DNA of 64,000 bases from Nonomuraea fuscirosea (lineage in GTDB: Bacteria > Actinomycetota > Actinomycetes > Streptosporangiales > Streptosporangiaceae): NCBI RefSeq assembly GCF_003001935.1, contig NZ_PVNG01000005.1:124001-188000 (forward strand), written 5' to 3'. Positions 26,691 to 36,191 of this stretch are shown in pieces. Made by a program: the position numbers and the translations under genes. Positions within the stretch are counted from its first letter, which is position 1; each line of letters starts with the position of its first letter. The notes below the pieces were generated by a model. It was not told the origin of the DNA. It saw only the letters and a program-made list of their open reading frames with translations, and made no database searches.

Positions 26691-26842
26691 GGTATGTCGC
26701 TCCTTGAGGGGAGGAGGACCAGTATCGCCCGACCGTATACCGATCATCCCCCGCCCGAACAGCCTCCCGCCGTGCCCGCCACCCCGCCGCTACGTCGCGT
26801 TCAGCGCGGGGACGCTGACTCGTGCTGAGCGGGGCGACCAGG

Positions 26843-28681
26843 TCAGCTCAAGGTGGCGCGTTCGCAGGACGGGATGCCGTTCAGGTGGACGGTCGCCGTG
26901 TCGCCGCCGGGCAGCGTCAGGACGACCAGGTCGTCCCCCTCGACGCGCACGCCGGGCGACGCCGGCGGGGCCCCGGCCAGCCAGACGAGGCTGACGTAGA
27001 CGGCGGTGCCGCCGGGGTGGTCGCCGATCGCGTACGGGGTGGCCGAGCAGCGGCCGAAGGCGTTGGCCCCCTCGGCCGTGACGATCCCCGTGCCCGCGTA
27101 CCCGTGCAGCGGCCGTACCCCGCTGCCGAGGCCGTCCGGCCGCCTGACCTCCCCTTCCTTCAGGTCGAGCGGCACCGGGGCGGCCAGGGCGTGACCGCCG
27201 TCGCGCACCTGACGCCCCTCGGGAGCGGTGACCCGGTGGATCCTGATCTCGGCCGCGCCGTCCACGACCGAGGCCGTCACCACCCGGACGGGACCGTCCT
27301 GGTAGGCGGAGGCGGCGAAGCGGTCGGCGACGGCCAGGGGCTCGATCCGCCGCCTGAGCGAGGCGGCGCCGTCGGAGGCGAGAACGGCCAGGTGGTTGTC
27401 CACGGCTCCCGTCTCGGGTCCCGAGTGGCTGGTGTAGGCGAACTTGAGGTAGTGCGGGTCGGGGATGTCCTGGTCCTGGACGCGGTCGCGGTCGCTGCCG
27501 TGGTTGATCAGCCGGACCACGCCGTCGTCGCGGGTGGCGTGCAGCAGCCAGCCGGGCGCGGGCATGGCGAGCGTCTGGTCGGCCAGGTCGACGGGCGCGG
27601 CCTGCTCGGGCGCCGTCCAGACGGGGTGCTCGGGTGGCAGCAGCAGACCGAGGAACGCCTTGCTCGCCCAGTACGGCGACGCCGGCCCCGAGTACGACTG
27701 CGTGACCGGCTCGAAGGCGTCGTACCAGCCGAGGGTGAGCAGGCCGCGCTCGTCGGGCGCGCCGTGCTCGGCGAAGTGGCGCAGCGCGCCGCTGGCGATG
27801 CGCCGGGTGCGGCCGGGCGGCAGCGGCGTGGCGCCGGTCAGCGCGCCCAGCCAGAACGGGACGACCGTGGCGAACCGGTACGTCAGCGACCGCCCCTGGT
27901 GCACAGGACCGCCGTCGGCCGCGAAGAAGTGCTGGTACTGGCCCAGGAAGCGGTGCAGCCGGGCGGCGTAGAGCTCCTGGCGGGCGGTGTCGCCGGCCAT
28001 CCTGGCCCACAGCGACGGGTAGAGGTGCATCGCCCAGCCGCAGTAGTAGTCGAAGTTCTTGCCCTGGCCGTCGGAGTACCAGCCGTCGCCGGCGTACCAG
28101 TCCTCGATGCGCTCCAGGCCGCCCTGGATCTCGGCGGGTTCGTACGGCCCGCCTGCCTCGGCCAGGAACTGCTCGACGACCACCCGGAACAGCACCCAGT
28201 TGTTGTCCGGGGTGCGCCGCCCGATGAACCCGGCCAGCCAGGCCACCACCCGCTCCCGCTCGGCCGGGGCCAGCCGGTCGAACAGCCACGGGCGGGTCTC
28301 GTGCAGGGCGAGCGCGATCGAGGCCGCCTCGACGAGCTGCTGCGACATGTCGGTCAGCGGCGGCCAGGCGTGCGGGTGAGCGGGGTCGGTGCCGGCCACC
28401 AGGCCGCTCGCGTACCGCTCGATCAGCGCGGGCGGCACCCGGCCGCCCGCACCGGCGATCCTGAAGGCGGCGAGCAGGAACGTGCGGGCGAACCCCTCCA
28501 GGCCGTCGCTGACCGGCCCCGACCTGCTCGCCCGGCCCGGCAGACGGAACTGGGCGAAGCCGTCCGTCGCGTACGGGAGCACGGAGTCGAGCAGGTGGTC
28601 GGCCATGGCCTCCCAGTGCGCCCGGGTCCAGCCGGTATGACCGGACAGGTGGTCGTCGGACGGCGGGCGGCGAAAAGACAT
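26843..28681 (-). CDS. DUF2264 domain-containing protein
   Basis: This 612-residue cytoplasmic protein has an alpha/alpha-barrel-like N-terminal two thirds (DHLLDSVLPYATDGFAQF, GDGWYSDGQGKNFDYYCGWAMH, QSYSGPASPYWASKAF) typical of DUF2264, and a beta-rich C-terminal region. DUF2264 proteins resemble glycoside hydrolases or lyases of unsaturated sugars, but their role is not established. The ATG at 28681 gives MSFRRPPSDDHLSGHTGW. A perfect 16 bp LacI-type palindrome stands 20 bp before the start, so sugar control is likely, possibly by the LacI encoded at 18897-19910. Confidence 0.82.
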   Translation of the reverse strand: MSFRRPPSDDHLSGHTGWTRAHWEAMADHLLDSVLPYATDGFAQFRLPGRASRSGPVSDGLEGFARTFLLAAFRIAGAGGRVPPALIERYASGLVAGTDPAHPHAWPPLTDMSQQLVEAASIALALHETRPWLFDRLAPAERERVVAWLAGFIGRRTPDNNWVLFRVVVEQFLAEAGGPYEPAEIQGGLERIEDWYAGDGWYSDGQGKNFDYYCGWAMHLYPSLWARMAGDTARQELYAARLHRFLGQYQHFFAADGGPVHQGRSLTYRFATVVPFWLGALTGATPLPPGRTRRIASGALRHFAEHGAPDERGLLTLGWYDAFEPVTQSYSGPASPYWASKAFLGLLLPPEHPVWTAPEQAAPVDLADQTLAMPAPGWLLHATRDDGVVRLINHGSDRDRVQDQDIPDPHYLKFAYTSHSGPETGAVDNHLAVLASDGAASLRRRIEPLAVADRFAASAYQDGPVRVVTASVVDGAAEIRIHRVTAPEGRQVRDGGHALAAPVPLDLKEGEVRRPDGLGSGVRPLHGYAGTGIVTAEGANAFGRCSATPYAIGDHPGGTAVYVSLVWLAGAPPASPGVRVEGDDLVVLTLPGGDTATVHLNGIPSCERATLS

Positions 28682-28700
28682 AAAGCGGAGGATACTACGC

Positions 28701-28716
28701 CGGTAAGCGCTTACCG
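28701..28716. promoter_or_regulatory. Perfect 16 bp LacI-type operator
   Basis: CGGTAAGCGCTTACCG is a perfect palindrome 20 bp upstream of the DUF2264 start. Its AAGCGCTT core also occurs in the palindrome at 20047-20056 next to the lacI gene at 18897. Both sites also share CGGTAA on the left flank. Confidence 0.75.
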
Positions 28717-28781
28717 ATCGCGGTGCCGCGCGATGAGACGGCTTCGCCGGCCAGTCCCACCGCGCCCGTCCTCCCCGAGGC

Positions 28782-30032
28782 TCAGCCGCCGCGGCAGGCG
28801 CTGCGGATCTGGTAGAACCACGACAGGTACTGGGAGTGCACGTCACGGCCGCTGATCCGGAGCAGGGAGTCGTCGGCGTTCTCCAGCGTGGTGAAGTTCG
28901 CGCTGCCGGTGTAGACGCGGGGCGTGATGCCGCCGTCGTACGCGCCGTCGATCATCATCAGCTTCGTGTGCGGCACCACGGAACGATTCCCGACAGTGAA
29001 CCGGCACGGCCTGACCTGCAGATACTTGCCGTTCGACGCCTTGCGGGCGAGCAGTCCCCTGATGTGGTGGGTGACGTTCCGCTTCGCGGGGTCGTCGTAG
29101 TAGACGATGTCGATCCAGCAGTTCTCGCCGCGCAGCCGGATCAGCTCGTCGGCGATCTCCTTCCTGGCGGCGTTCCAGGCCGTCAGGGCCAGGCGGACGT
29201 CCGTCTGCCGCTGCACGCCTTCGGCGTCCTTGTAGCCGCACTTGACCAGCTTGAGCACGTTGACGATCGGGTCGCCCGCCGAGCTGAGCCGGGGGAAGAA
29301 GTGCCCCTTGTACGTGGAGCCGGTGGGGGTCGTCCAGAAGTAGTCGGGGTTGACCGGCTTGAGGCGGCCGGCGCGCAGGTCCTTGAAGTAGCGGACGTAG
29401 CCGTCGTAGACCGTGGCGTCGGAGAGGGTGAACCCGTCGTTGTAGGAGTTGTACAGGTACCAGTTGGACAGGTTCGACGAGCTCTGGAAGACGACCTTGT
29501 CGTAGGTGGCGCCGCCGGCGACGACGCGGGAGAAGGTGGCGAACTTGTCGTGCAGGTAGTTGCGGGCGATGCAGCCGCGGTCGAGGTCCTGGCTCGGGTA
29601 CTCGCAGCGCACCGCCCACGACGCGGCCGTCTCCGCGGTGCCGAGCGCGGCGCTGAGCTGCCCGAAGACGGCGTCGTTGCCGCCGTCGTCCTGGCTGTCC
29701 ATGATCACCTGGACGCCGGCGCCCCGCTCGTGCGCGGCGATCAGGGACGCGGCCACCTCGCTCGACCGGTCGCCGGGGGCGAACTCGTGCATCGCGAACC
29801 GGATCTCGCCGCCCGCGGGGACGGCCTTGATGAGCCTGATGAGCTGGTCCATGACGGCCGACTGCGCGGCGCTCGGGCTGCCGGCCACGCCCGAGTCGGC
29901 CGTCGGGTCGTTGAACACCGGCGCGTTCATCACCGGCGGCCCGCTCACGTCGGCCGCCGCCCCCGTGACCGGCGCGGCGGTGAAGGCTAAGGCCAGGAGA
30001 CAGGCCAGGACGGTGGTTCGCTTCATTCGCAT
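28782..30032 (-). CDS. Secreted phospholipase D-like protein
   Basis: This 416-residue protein has a Sec signal (MRMKRTTVLACLLALAF, cleavage near GAAAD). It has two PLD-type half motifs. The second is complete (HTKLMMID, HxKxxxxD). The first (YLHDKFATFS) keeps His and Lys but lacks the Asp, so activity is uncertain. GS/SN context is present in SSSNLSNW and TGSANFTTLENADD. CAGGAG precedes the ATG at 30032. It could cleave phosphodiesters of phospholipids or nucleic acids outside the cell. The much longer open frame upstream is antisense to other genes and was rejected. Confidence 0.82.
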   Translation of the reverse strand: MRMKRTTVLACLLALAFTAAPVTGAAADVSGPPVMNAPVFNDPTADSGVAGSPSAAQSAVMDQLIRLIKAVPAGGEIRFAMHEFAPGDRSSEVAASLIAAHERGAGVQVIMDSQDDGGNDAVFGQLSAALGTAETAASWAVRCEYPSQDLDRGCIARNYLHDKFATFSRVVAGGATYDKVVFQSSSNLSNWYLYNSYNDGFTLSDATVYDGYVRYFKDLRAGRLKPVNPDYFWTTPTGSTYKGHFFPRLSSAGDPIVNVLKLVKCGYKDAEGVQRQTDVRLALTAWNAARKEIADELIRLRGENCWIDIVYYDDPAKRNVTHHIRGLLARKASNGKYLQVRPCRFTVGNRSVVPHTKLMMIDGAYDGGITPRVYTGSANFTTLENADDSLLRISGRDVHSQYLSWFYQIRSACRGG

Positions 30033-30217
30033 GAGGGCTCCTGTACGAGATCGCGGACGCCTGGACGCACCACCGCATGATCCCGCCTCCGGGCGGCACG
30101 CGGCCGGCGATCCGCATGATGCGCCCGATGCCGTTGAGCCCTCGTTGAGCATCCGTTGAGCCCGCCCGCCGCGCCAAGAGCCCCGAGCCGACCGCGCCGG
30201 GCGCGCCGGGCGCGCCG

Positions 30218-31027
30218 TCAGCGCAGCGTGCGGTTCAGTTCGCGCAGCGCGCGGGCGGCGGGCGTGCCCGGGTCTCCCGTGATGAAGACGACCTGCTGAT
30301 CGTCGTCGGGAACCACGAGAATGTCGCAGTTCACCCGCAGCGTGCCGCCGCCCGGATGCGGCACCGTCTTGGTCCGGTGGCCCGGCGCGTGCACCGGGTC
30401 GCTCTCCCAGAGCTCGACGAACTCCGCGCTGCCCGCCCGCAGCTCGCGCAGCAGCCCGGCCAGCGCCGCGTCCCGCGGATACCGCTCGGCGGCCCGGCGC
30501 AGGCGGGAGACCACGACGCGGCCGAACTCCTCCCTGCCGGAGCTCTCGGGCAGCGGGCCGGTGCCCAGGAAGCGGCGGCGGGCCAGGTTCGGCTCGGTCT
30601 CGAAGTCGCCGCCCAGCAGGATGCGGGCGAGCGGGTTCGAGGCGATGACGTCGTAGCTCGCGTCGGTGACGATGGCGCCCGCGTCGGGGATGCGGTCGAG
30701 CAGCCCGGACACGTCGGGGCGGACCCGGCGTACCGGGCCGGGCGGCGGCGCGGGCGGCGCTCCGGCGAGCTGGAACAGGTGGGTGCGCTCGGCGCGGTCG
30801 AGCCGCAGCGCGCCGGTGAGCGCGTCGAGGACGCGCGGCGACGGGCGGGGCCCGCGCGCCTGTTCGAGCCGGGCGTAGTAGTCGACCGACATGTTCGCCA
30901 GCTCGGCCACCTCTTCCCTGCGCAGCCCCGGTGTCCTGCGCCGCCGGTCGGCGGGCAGCCCCACGTCGGCGGGACGCAGGCCCTCCCTCCGCGCCCGCAG
31001 GAAACGGGCCAGCTCCCGCTTGGCCAC
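30218..31027 (-). CDS. XRE-type regulator with MmyB-like ligand domain
   Basis: This 269-residue protein has a Cro/C1 helix-turn-helix at residues 10-85 (TPGLRREEVAELANMSVDYYARLEQARG). A MmyB-like PAS-type domain follows (DASYDVIASNPLARILLG, VNCDILVVPDDDQQVVFITG) that is thought to bind fatty acids or related ligands. Such regulators usually sit divergent from a short-chain dehydrogenase and control it, as here. An inverted repeat lies in the 73 bp shared gap. Confidence 0.88.
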   Translation of the reverse strand: MAKRELARFLRARREGLRPADVGLPADRRRRTPGLRREEVAELANMSVDYYARLEQARGPRPSPRVLDALTGALRLDRAERTHLFQLAGAPPAPPPGPVRRVRPDVSGLLDRIPDAGAIVTDASYDVIASNPLARILLGGDFETEPNLARRRFLGTGPLPESSGREEFGRVVVSRLRRAAERYPRDAALAGLLRELRAGSAEFVELWESDPVHAPGHRTKTVPHPGGGTLRVNCDILVVPDDDQQVVFITGDPGTPAARALRELNRTLR

Positions 31028-31045
31028 GTGCCTCTCCCTTCACTT

Positions 31046-31066
31046 CCAGGGATCGGTAGTCCCTGG
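31046..31066. promoter_or_regulatory. Inverted repeat operator between XRE and SDR genes
   Basis: CCAGGGA (31046-31052) and TCCCTGG (31060-31066) are perfect inverted repeats with a 7 bp centre, in the middle of the 73 bp divergent gap. They are the natural candidate for binding by the adjacent XRE/MmyB regulator. Confidence 0.65.
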
Positions 31067-31100
31067 TTGGGCCCCTGCCGCCGATGGCATCGTCGAAGCT

Positions 31101-31832
31101 ATGAACGACTTCGTGGCACCGCAGGATTCCACCGCGCTGGTCACCGGCGCCAACAAGGGGATCGGCAAGGAGATAGCCCGGCAGCTCGCGGACGCGGGTT
31201 TCACCGTCCACGTCGGCTCGCGCGATCTAGACCGGGGTGAGCAGGCGGCCAAGGAGATCGGCGGCGACGCCCGGCCGCTGGTCATCGACGTCACCGACGA
31301 GGAGAGCATCGCCGCGGCGGCGCGGGCGGTGGGCAGCCTGGACGTCCTGGTGAACAACGCCGGGATCATGGCCGACGACGCGAAGGCGCCCGAGGCTTCG
31401 ATGGACGGCTTCCGCCGTACGTACGAGACGAACGTCTTCGGCGTGCTCGCCGTCACGAACGCCTTCCTGCCCGCGCTGCGCCGCTCCCCCAGGCCCAGGA
31501 TCGTGAACATCTCCAGCGGCACCGGCTCGCTGACCCAGAGCGCGGACCCGGCGCACCCGTTCGCGGTCTCCGTCGGCTCGGCCGCCGCCTACCGCTCGTC
31601 CAAGGCGGCGCTGAACGCCCTGACGCTCTACTACGCGCAGGCGCTCGACGCCGAGGGGTTCAAGGTGAACGCGCTCGCCCCCGGGCTGCGCAAGACGGAT
31701 CTCACCGCGCGGGCCGCCTCCGGCGGCGACCCGGCCGAGGCCGCGGAGGCGGCCGTGCGGCTGGCCCTGCTCCCCGACGACGGCCCCACCGGCGCGTTCG
31801 TCTCCTGGGACGGGAGCACCGTGCCCTGGTAG
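31101..31832 (+). CDS. Short-chain dehydrogenase/reductase
   Basis: This 243-residue classical SDR has cofactor motif VTGANKGIGKEIARQL, NNAG at VNNAGIMAD, the catalytic serine region NISSGTGSLT and YRSSKAALNALT (YxxxK, shifted by one insertion in this subclass). It reduces or oxidises an unknown carbonyl or alcohol with NAD(P)H. The ATG at 31101 was chosen because the upstream frame is antisense to the XRE gene. It is regulated, by inference, by the divergent MmyB-like protein. Confidence 0.88.
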   Translation: MNDFVAPQDSTALVTGANKGIGKEIARQLADAGFTVHVGSRDLDRGEQAAKEIGGDARPLVIDVTDEESIAAAARAVGSLDVLVNNAGIMADDAKAPEASMDGFRRTYETNVFGVLAVTNAFLPALRRSPRPRIVNISSGTGSLTQSADPAHPFAVSVGSAAAYRSSKAALNALTLYYAQALDAEGFKVNALAPGLRKTDLTARAASGGDPAEAAEAAVRLALLPDDGPTGAFVSWDGSTVPW

Positions 31833-31934
31833 CGGCCGAGGGGGCCCGAGCGCTCCCGGCCGGCGGGAGAATTGGCTGACCATCCGGAAGGGCGCCTCGC
31901 GCTGGGGCCGCTCTCGTGAGACGGAGTGAGTGCC

Positions 31935-33452
31935 ATGCCCCCCGCACCCACGCGGTTGCTCGCCCTGCTGGCCGCGGCGACGGTGCTGGCGGGCTGCGCG
32001 GTCCCCGGCGGCGCGGCCTCGGCCCCGGCCGACCCGTCTCTCGACCTCGCCACCACGACCCTGCTCACGAGCTTCGACACCGAAGACGCGACCGTCGCCA
32101 CGCTGCCGTACTTCCAGGCGGTCTACGACACTTTGATCAGGCGGGAGCCGGACGGCACGCTCAGCCCCATGCTCGCCACCGGATGGGCCTACGACGCCGA
32201 AAGGACCGCGCTGACGCTCACCCTGCGCACCGGCGTGCGGTTCGACGACGGCACTCCTTTCGACGCGAGCGCGGTCAAGGCGAACCTGGATCACCTGCGG
32301 CGGGGCGACGGCGCCGCGGCTGCCGTGCTGGCCGGGGTCGAGGCGGTCGAGGTGGTGGACGCCAGGCGGGTGAGGCTGGTCCTGCCGGAGCCCGATCCGG
32401 GGCTGCTCCCCTCGCTCAGCGGCCCGGCCGGCCTGGTGGCCGCCCCTTCCGGGCTGCCCGGCGAGGGGCTGCGGATCGACCCGAGCGGCACCGGCCCGTA
32501 CGAGCTGGACCGGGCCAGGACGGTGGCCGGCTACACGTGGGTGTTCACCAGGGCGGCGGACTACTGGGGCGCGCGGCTCCCCTACGACACGATCACGTTC
32601 GGCTACCTCCCCGACGAGAGCGCGATCGTGAACGGCCTGACGGCCGGCCGGTTCGACGCCGCCCTGCTCCGCGACCCGGCCCAGCAGGCGGCGGTCAGGA
32701 ACGACCCCAGGTTCAGCACCGTCGAGCAGGTCGCCGACCTCCAGGGCCTGCTGCTGTTCGACCGCGCGGGCACGGTGACGCCCGAGCTGAAGGATCCCCG
32801 GGTGCGCCGGGCGCTCAACTACGCCGTCGACCGCCCGACCCTGCTGAGCAAGCTCAGGCAGGGCCGCGGCCAGGTCACCGGCCAGGTCTTCGGGCCGCGC
32901 ACGGCCGGCTACCGGCCCGAGCTCGACACCTACTACGCGCTCAACCGGGCCAGGGCGCGCGAGCTGCTGGCCGAGGCCGGGCTGGCGAACGGGTTCACGC
33001 TCAGGCTGCCGCGCGACCCGGCGGTCGTGAGCCCCACGCTGGCCGCTCTGCTCCGGGCCGATCTGGGCGCGGTCGGCGTGGAGGTGGTGTGGGAGCCGCT
33101 CGACCACGGCTCGGCCCTGCGGCGGATCCTGCTGGAGCAGGCGTATCCGGGGCTGGTCATGAATCTGCGTCAGTCGGCCGACGACTGGGCCGTGCTGCGC
33201 GACCTGGTGCTGCCGGGGACGCTCAACCCGTCCGGCTACACCGACGCCACGGTCGGCCGGCTGCTGCCGAAGCTCAAGGACAGGCCGGCCGAGGCCGATC
33301 TCGAAGCGCTCAACCGGCACCTGGTGGAGGACGGCTGGTTCGTGCCCTTCTTCCGGATGACGTACCTGCACGTGTCCGACGGCACGGTGACGATCAGCCC
33401 GCAGGACGGCATGGCGACGCCGTCCCTCTACGGCTACGCGCCCGCCCGGTGA
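31935..33452 (+). CDS. Family 5 extracellular solute-binding lipoprotein (peptide/nickel type)
   Basis: The 505-residue protein has lipobox TVLAGCAVPG and SBP family 5 landmarks: TGWAYDAERTALTLTLRTGVRFDDGTPFDASAV and VRRALNYAVDRPTLLSKL, in shortened view. Family members bind peptides, nickel chelates or other small ligands for ABC uptake. No permease or ATPase genes adjoin it, so it may serve a distant transporter or act as a sensor. The GTG at 31926 is an alternative start; GGAG at 31922-31925 fits the ATG at 31935 better. It is convergent, 9 bp from the kinase gene. Confidence 0.85.
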   Translation: MPPAPTRLLALLAAATVLAGCAVPGGAASAPADPSLDLATTTLLTSFDTEDATVATLPYFQAVYDTLIRREPDGTLSPMLATGWAYDAERTALTLTLRTGVRFDDGTPFDASAVKANLDHLRRGDGAAAAVLAGVEAVEVVDARRVRLVLPEPDPGLLPSLSGPAGLVAAPSGLPGEGLRIDPSGTGPYELDRARTVAGYTWVFTRAADYWGARLPYDTITFGYLPDESAIVNGLTAGRFDAALLRDPAQQAAVRNDPRFSTVEQVADLQGLLLFDRAGTVTPELKDPRVRRALNYAVDRPTLLSKLRQGRGQVTGQVFGPRTAGYRPELDTYYALNRARARELLAEAGLANGFTLRLPRDPAVVSPTLAALLRADLGAVGVEVVWEPLDHGSALRRILLEQAYPGLVMNLRQSADDWAVLRDLVLPGTLNPSGYTDATVGRLLPKLKDRPAEADLEALNRHLVEDGWFVPFFRMTYLHVSDGTVTISPQDGMATPSLYGYAPAR

Positions 33453-33461
33453 CGGGCCGGG

Positions 33462-34919
33462 TCAGCTGAACCCGTTGGGGCACAACCAGCCGCGGATGGT
33501 CGCGGGGGCGCTCCTGAGCAGGGACGGCTGGTCGGTCAGCGAGCAGAAGTTGCTGCCGTACTCGCCGCCGGTGAAGCCGCCGGCGTTCCGGGTCGCGACC
33601 AGTTGCACGCCGCCGACGCTCGGCGACTCGATCCTGGCGGCCACCCACTTGCCCGAGCACTTGCTGCCGGTGACGCGGGCGTCGGCGGGCAGGCTGCCCT
33701 GGTTCATCCGCTTCAGGTAGCTCAGCACCGCGGACGCGCTCGCGCACGGGATGGAGGGCCGTTTGGTCCGGCGCGGGGTCGGGGTCTCGCTCTCGGTCTC
33801 CTCGGGAGTCTTCTCCGGGCTCTTGGTGCTCTTCTCGGGGGTCGGCTCGGCGGTGTCGTCGGGCGTCCGCTCCGGGGTGACGTCCGGCTCGGGGGTGTCG
33901 GACGGCGTCTCGCCGGAGCTCCGCCCGGCGGCTTCGGCGGTTGCGGGGGACCCGTCCGGGGACACCAGCGCGCCCAGCACTCCGGACGAGCTCACCGCGA
34001 TCACCACGCCGGCCACCACGACCGCCGTGACGGCCGCCGCCGCCGGCCAGAGCGGCACCGTCATCCGCTTCCCGCCCCCGGCCGGGTCGGCCGTGCCCGC
34101 CCTGATCGCGGCCGTCCTGGCGAGGAGTTCGTGCGCGGCGGGCCGGGCCGCGCGGTCCTTGGCCAGGGCGGCGCGCACCAGGGCGCGCAGCGGCGCGGGC
34201 ACCCCGGACACGTCGGGGTCGGTGCTCATGACGCGGTAGGCGAGCACCTCGGGCGGCCCGGTGCCGAACGGCGGCTGCCCCGTCGCGGCGTACGTCATCA
34301 GCGCGCCCCACGCGAAGACGTCGGCGGCGGCGTCTGCCTGCTCGCCCCGGTACTGCTCGGGGCTGATCCACCCCGGCGTGCCGATCAGGCCGCCGGTGCC
34401 GGTGAGCCCGCTCTCGTCGAGGGCCCGCGCGATGCCGAAGTCGAGCACCTTCGCGCCGGACGCGGACAGGATCACGTTGCCCGGCTTCAGGTCGCGGTGC
34501 ACGACGCCGGCCCGGTGGATGTCGGTCAGCGCCTCGGCGATGTCCACGCCGAAGTCGATCAGCCGCTCGTACGCCAGCGGGCCGCCGCCGCGTACGTGGG
34601 CGTTCAGGGTCGGGCCGGGGACGTACTCGGTGGCCAGCCACGGCGGCATCGCGGCGGTGTCGGCGGCGAGCACCGAGACCGTGCACCGGCCCCGTACCCG
34701 GGACAGCATGTCCACCTCGCGCACGAAGCGGGCGTGGAAGTCGGGGTCGGCGGCCAGCCCGGGATGGATGACCTTGACCGCGACCCTGGCGCCGTCGGGC
34801 GCGGTGCCCGCGTAGACCACGCCCATGCCGCCGGCGCCCATCCGGCCCGCGATCCGGTAGGGGCCGATGACCTCGCGCTCGTCCTCCGTGAGGGGGCCGA
34901 AGCCGCCCGGGTCGCTCAT
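33462..34919 (-). CDS. Membrane Ser/Thr protein kinase (PknB/Pkn family)
   Basis: The 485-residue protein has an N-terminal Hanks kinase: glycine loop [14 protein letters not shown], Lys in VAVKVIHPG, catalytic [18 protein letters not shown] and [10 protein letters not shown]. One membrane helix near residues 292-315 is followed by a Pro/Thr/Glu-rich linker and an extracellular domain with four cysteines (IPCASA, GSKCSGK, NFCSL, LCPNG). No PASTA repeats are present. It signals from outside to cytoplasmic Ser/Thr targets. GGGAG precedes the ATG at 34919. It stands alone. Confidence 0.9.
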   Translation of the reverse strand: MSDPGGFGPLTEDEREVIGPYRIAGRMGAGGMGVVYAGTAPDGARVAVKVIHPGLAADPDFHARFVREVDMLSRVRGRCTVSVLAADTAAMPPWLATEYVPGPTLNAHVRGGGPLAYERLIDFGVDIAEALTDIHRAGVVHRDLKPGNVILSASGAKVLDFGIARALDESGLTGTGGLIGTPGWISPEQYRGEQADAAADVFAWGALMTYAATGQPPFGTGPPEVLAYRVMSTDPDVSGVPAPLRALVRAALAKDRAARPAAHELLARTAAIRAGTADPAGGGKRMTVPLWPAAAAVTAVVVAGVVIAVSSSGVLGALVSPDGSPATAEAAGRSSGETPSDTPEPDVTPERTPDDTAEPTPEKSTKSPEKTPEETESETPTPRRTKRPSIPCASASAVLSYLKRMNQGSLPADARVTGSKCSGKWVAARIESPSVGGVQLVATRNAGGFTGGEYGSNFCSLTDQPSLLRSAPATIRGWLCPNGFS

Positions 34920-34967
34920 CGAGGCTCCCGATCGCCGGATCACCGAACAGGGCGATCTTACTGATCA

Positions 34968-35224
34968 ACGCGGGCCGGCCGACGGTCCGGCAGCTCATCG
35001 AGGCCCGGATCCCGCTGGAGGTCGAGATCGATCAAGAGCGCCGTGCACGGGCCCGAGGACATCTCCCCCGTCGGCTCCCCCGTCGGCATGGCCGCCGCGA
35101 TCCACCGGGCGAGGAGCCGGGGCTCGGGGTGGAGCTCGATGAACGGCTGGCGGCGGCTCATCCGTACGAGCAGGCGTACCTGCCGGTCAACCGGCTGCTG
35201 GACGGCACGGTGCACGACTGGTAG
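34968..35224 (+). pseudogene. Remnant of an enolase-superfamily (mannonate dehydratase/RspA-like) gene
   Basis: The 311 bp gap holds decayed coding sequence. One frame gives [20 protein letters not shown], which resembles the conserved [12 protein letters not shown] segment of ManD/RspA proteins. About 60 bp later, in another frame, [19 protein letters not shown] and [15 protein letters not shown] end at a stop at 35222-35224, matching the usual C-terminus of that family. The intervening active-site segment is missing, so a deletion plus frameshift is inferred. Sequence before about 35040 is also coding-like ([20 protein letters not shown]) but unassigned. Confidence 0.55.
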
Positions 35225-35230
35225 CCGTGC

Positions 35231-35707
35231 TCAGAAGTACTGGCCGATGTGGAACTCGCGCACCACGAGCGGCAGCGCGGCCCGGCTGAGCACCTTGACC
35301 TTCCGCAGGCCGCTCGGCTTGTGGATGCTCACCTTGACGCACTTCATCCGCACCTCGTGATCCCCCGGGGGTGCGTAGCGGGAGATGATCACGGCCCGCC
35401 TGCCGAAGCCCCGGCTCGTCAAGCCCACGCCGACCTCGCGGTAGCGGCGCCACGAGCCCTTCAGCATGAACGCGGTGGAGCCGAGGATCGCGTGGTTCGC
35501 CTCGGCAGGGCAGTGCAGCAGCACCCTGAGGACGTCGTTCTGGTGCGGCGCCTCGGGCGAGATGCGGAACGACGTGAGCTTGCGCCACTTCGGCTGGTCG
35601 TCGTCGGAGTCGTCGGAGGCGGCGGCGGCCGGCGAGGCGGTCAGGGAGACGACAGCCAGCGGGGCGGCCAGGGCGAGCGCCGCCGTCGCCCTCGTGATGG
35701 ACCGCAT
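35231..35707 (-). CDS. Secreted hypothetical protein
   Basis: This 158-residue protein has a clear Sec signal (MRSITRATAALALAAPLAVV, cleavage near SPAAAAS), an acidic stretch DDSDDDQP, then a beta-rich domain with two cysteines (LLHCPAEA and MKCVKVS) that probably form a disulfide. The pattern is like small Ig-like surface proteins of actinomycetes, but I do not recognise a family. It ends 6 bp from the gene remnant's stop on the other strand. Confidence 0.7.
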   Translation of the reverse strand: MRSITRATAALALAAPLAVVSLTASPAAAASDDSDDDQPKWRKLTSFRISPEAPHQNDVLRVLLHCPAEANHAILGSTAFMLKGSWRRYREVGVGLTSRGFGRRAVIISRYAPPGDHEVRMKCVKVSIHKPSGLRKVKVLSRAALPLVVREFHIGQYF

Positions 35708-35795
35708 GCGCCCCCTCGCAGGTGGTGATCAGACTGCTGCCCATTGTGACGAACGTGACCCCGCCCCGACCGGTGCCACGCCGGACGCCGCCTCG

Positions 35796-36167
35796 TCAGC
35801 CCTTGTCTCGCTTCTGGAGCGTACGGCGTACCGCATCCTCGGACCGGCCGATCACCGCCGAACCGTCGTCGGCGGTGATGATCGGGCGCTGGATCAGGAT
35901 CGGATCCTTCGCCAGCGCCGCGATCCACCGGTCCCGGTGGGCGGCGTCGCGCGGCCAGGCGTCCACGCCCAGCTCGGCCGCCCGCGCCTCACCGGTCCTG
36001 GTGATGTCCCACGGTTCGAGGCCGAGCCGGGCCAGGACCTCGCGCAGCTCCGCCTCGTCCGGCGGGTCCTCCAGGTAGTGCCGCACGGTGTAGTCGGCGG
36101 CCTCGGCGTCCAGGACGGACAGGGCGGAGCGGCACTTCGAGCACGCGGGATTGATCCAGATCTCCAT
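35796..36167 (-). CDS. ArsC family (arsenate reductase-like) protein
   Basis: This 123-residue protein has the glutaredoxin-type ArsC fold: MEIWINPACSKCRSAL with Cys9 as the expected nucleophile and Cys12, then ILIQRPIITADDGSAVIGR. Family members reduce arsenate with glutaredoxin or are Spx/YffB-like with other roles. No arsenite efflux gene or arsenic repressor adjoins, so an arsenic role is not supported by context. It lies 24 bp downstream of a small membrane protein gene on the same strand. Confidence 0.82.
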   Translation of the reverse strand: MEIWINPACSKCRSALSVLDAEAADYTVRHYLEDPPDEAELREVLARLGLEPWDITRTGEARAAELGVDAWPRDAAHRDRWIAALAKDPILIQRPIITADDGSAVIGRSEDAVRRTLQKRDKG

Positions 36168-36191
36168 GGCTCACGACCGTACCGGCCGGCC

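Noticed and set aside
28782..31211. An 809-codon frame that would fuse upstream sequence to the PLD-like protein
   Set aside because: The upstream part overlaps the XRE gene in a shadow frame. A signal peptide and ribosome site mark the start at 30032.
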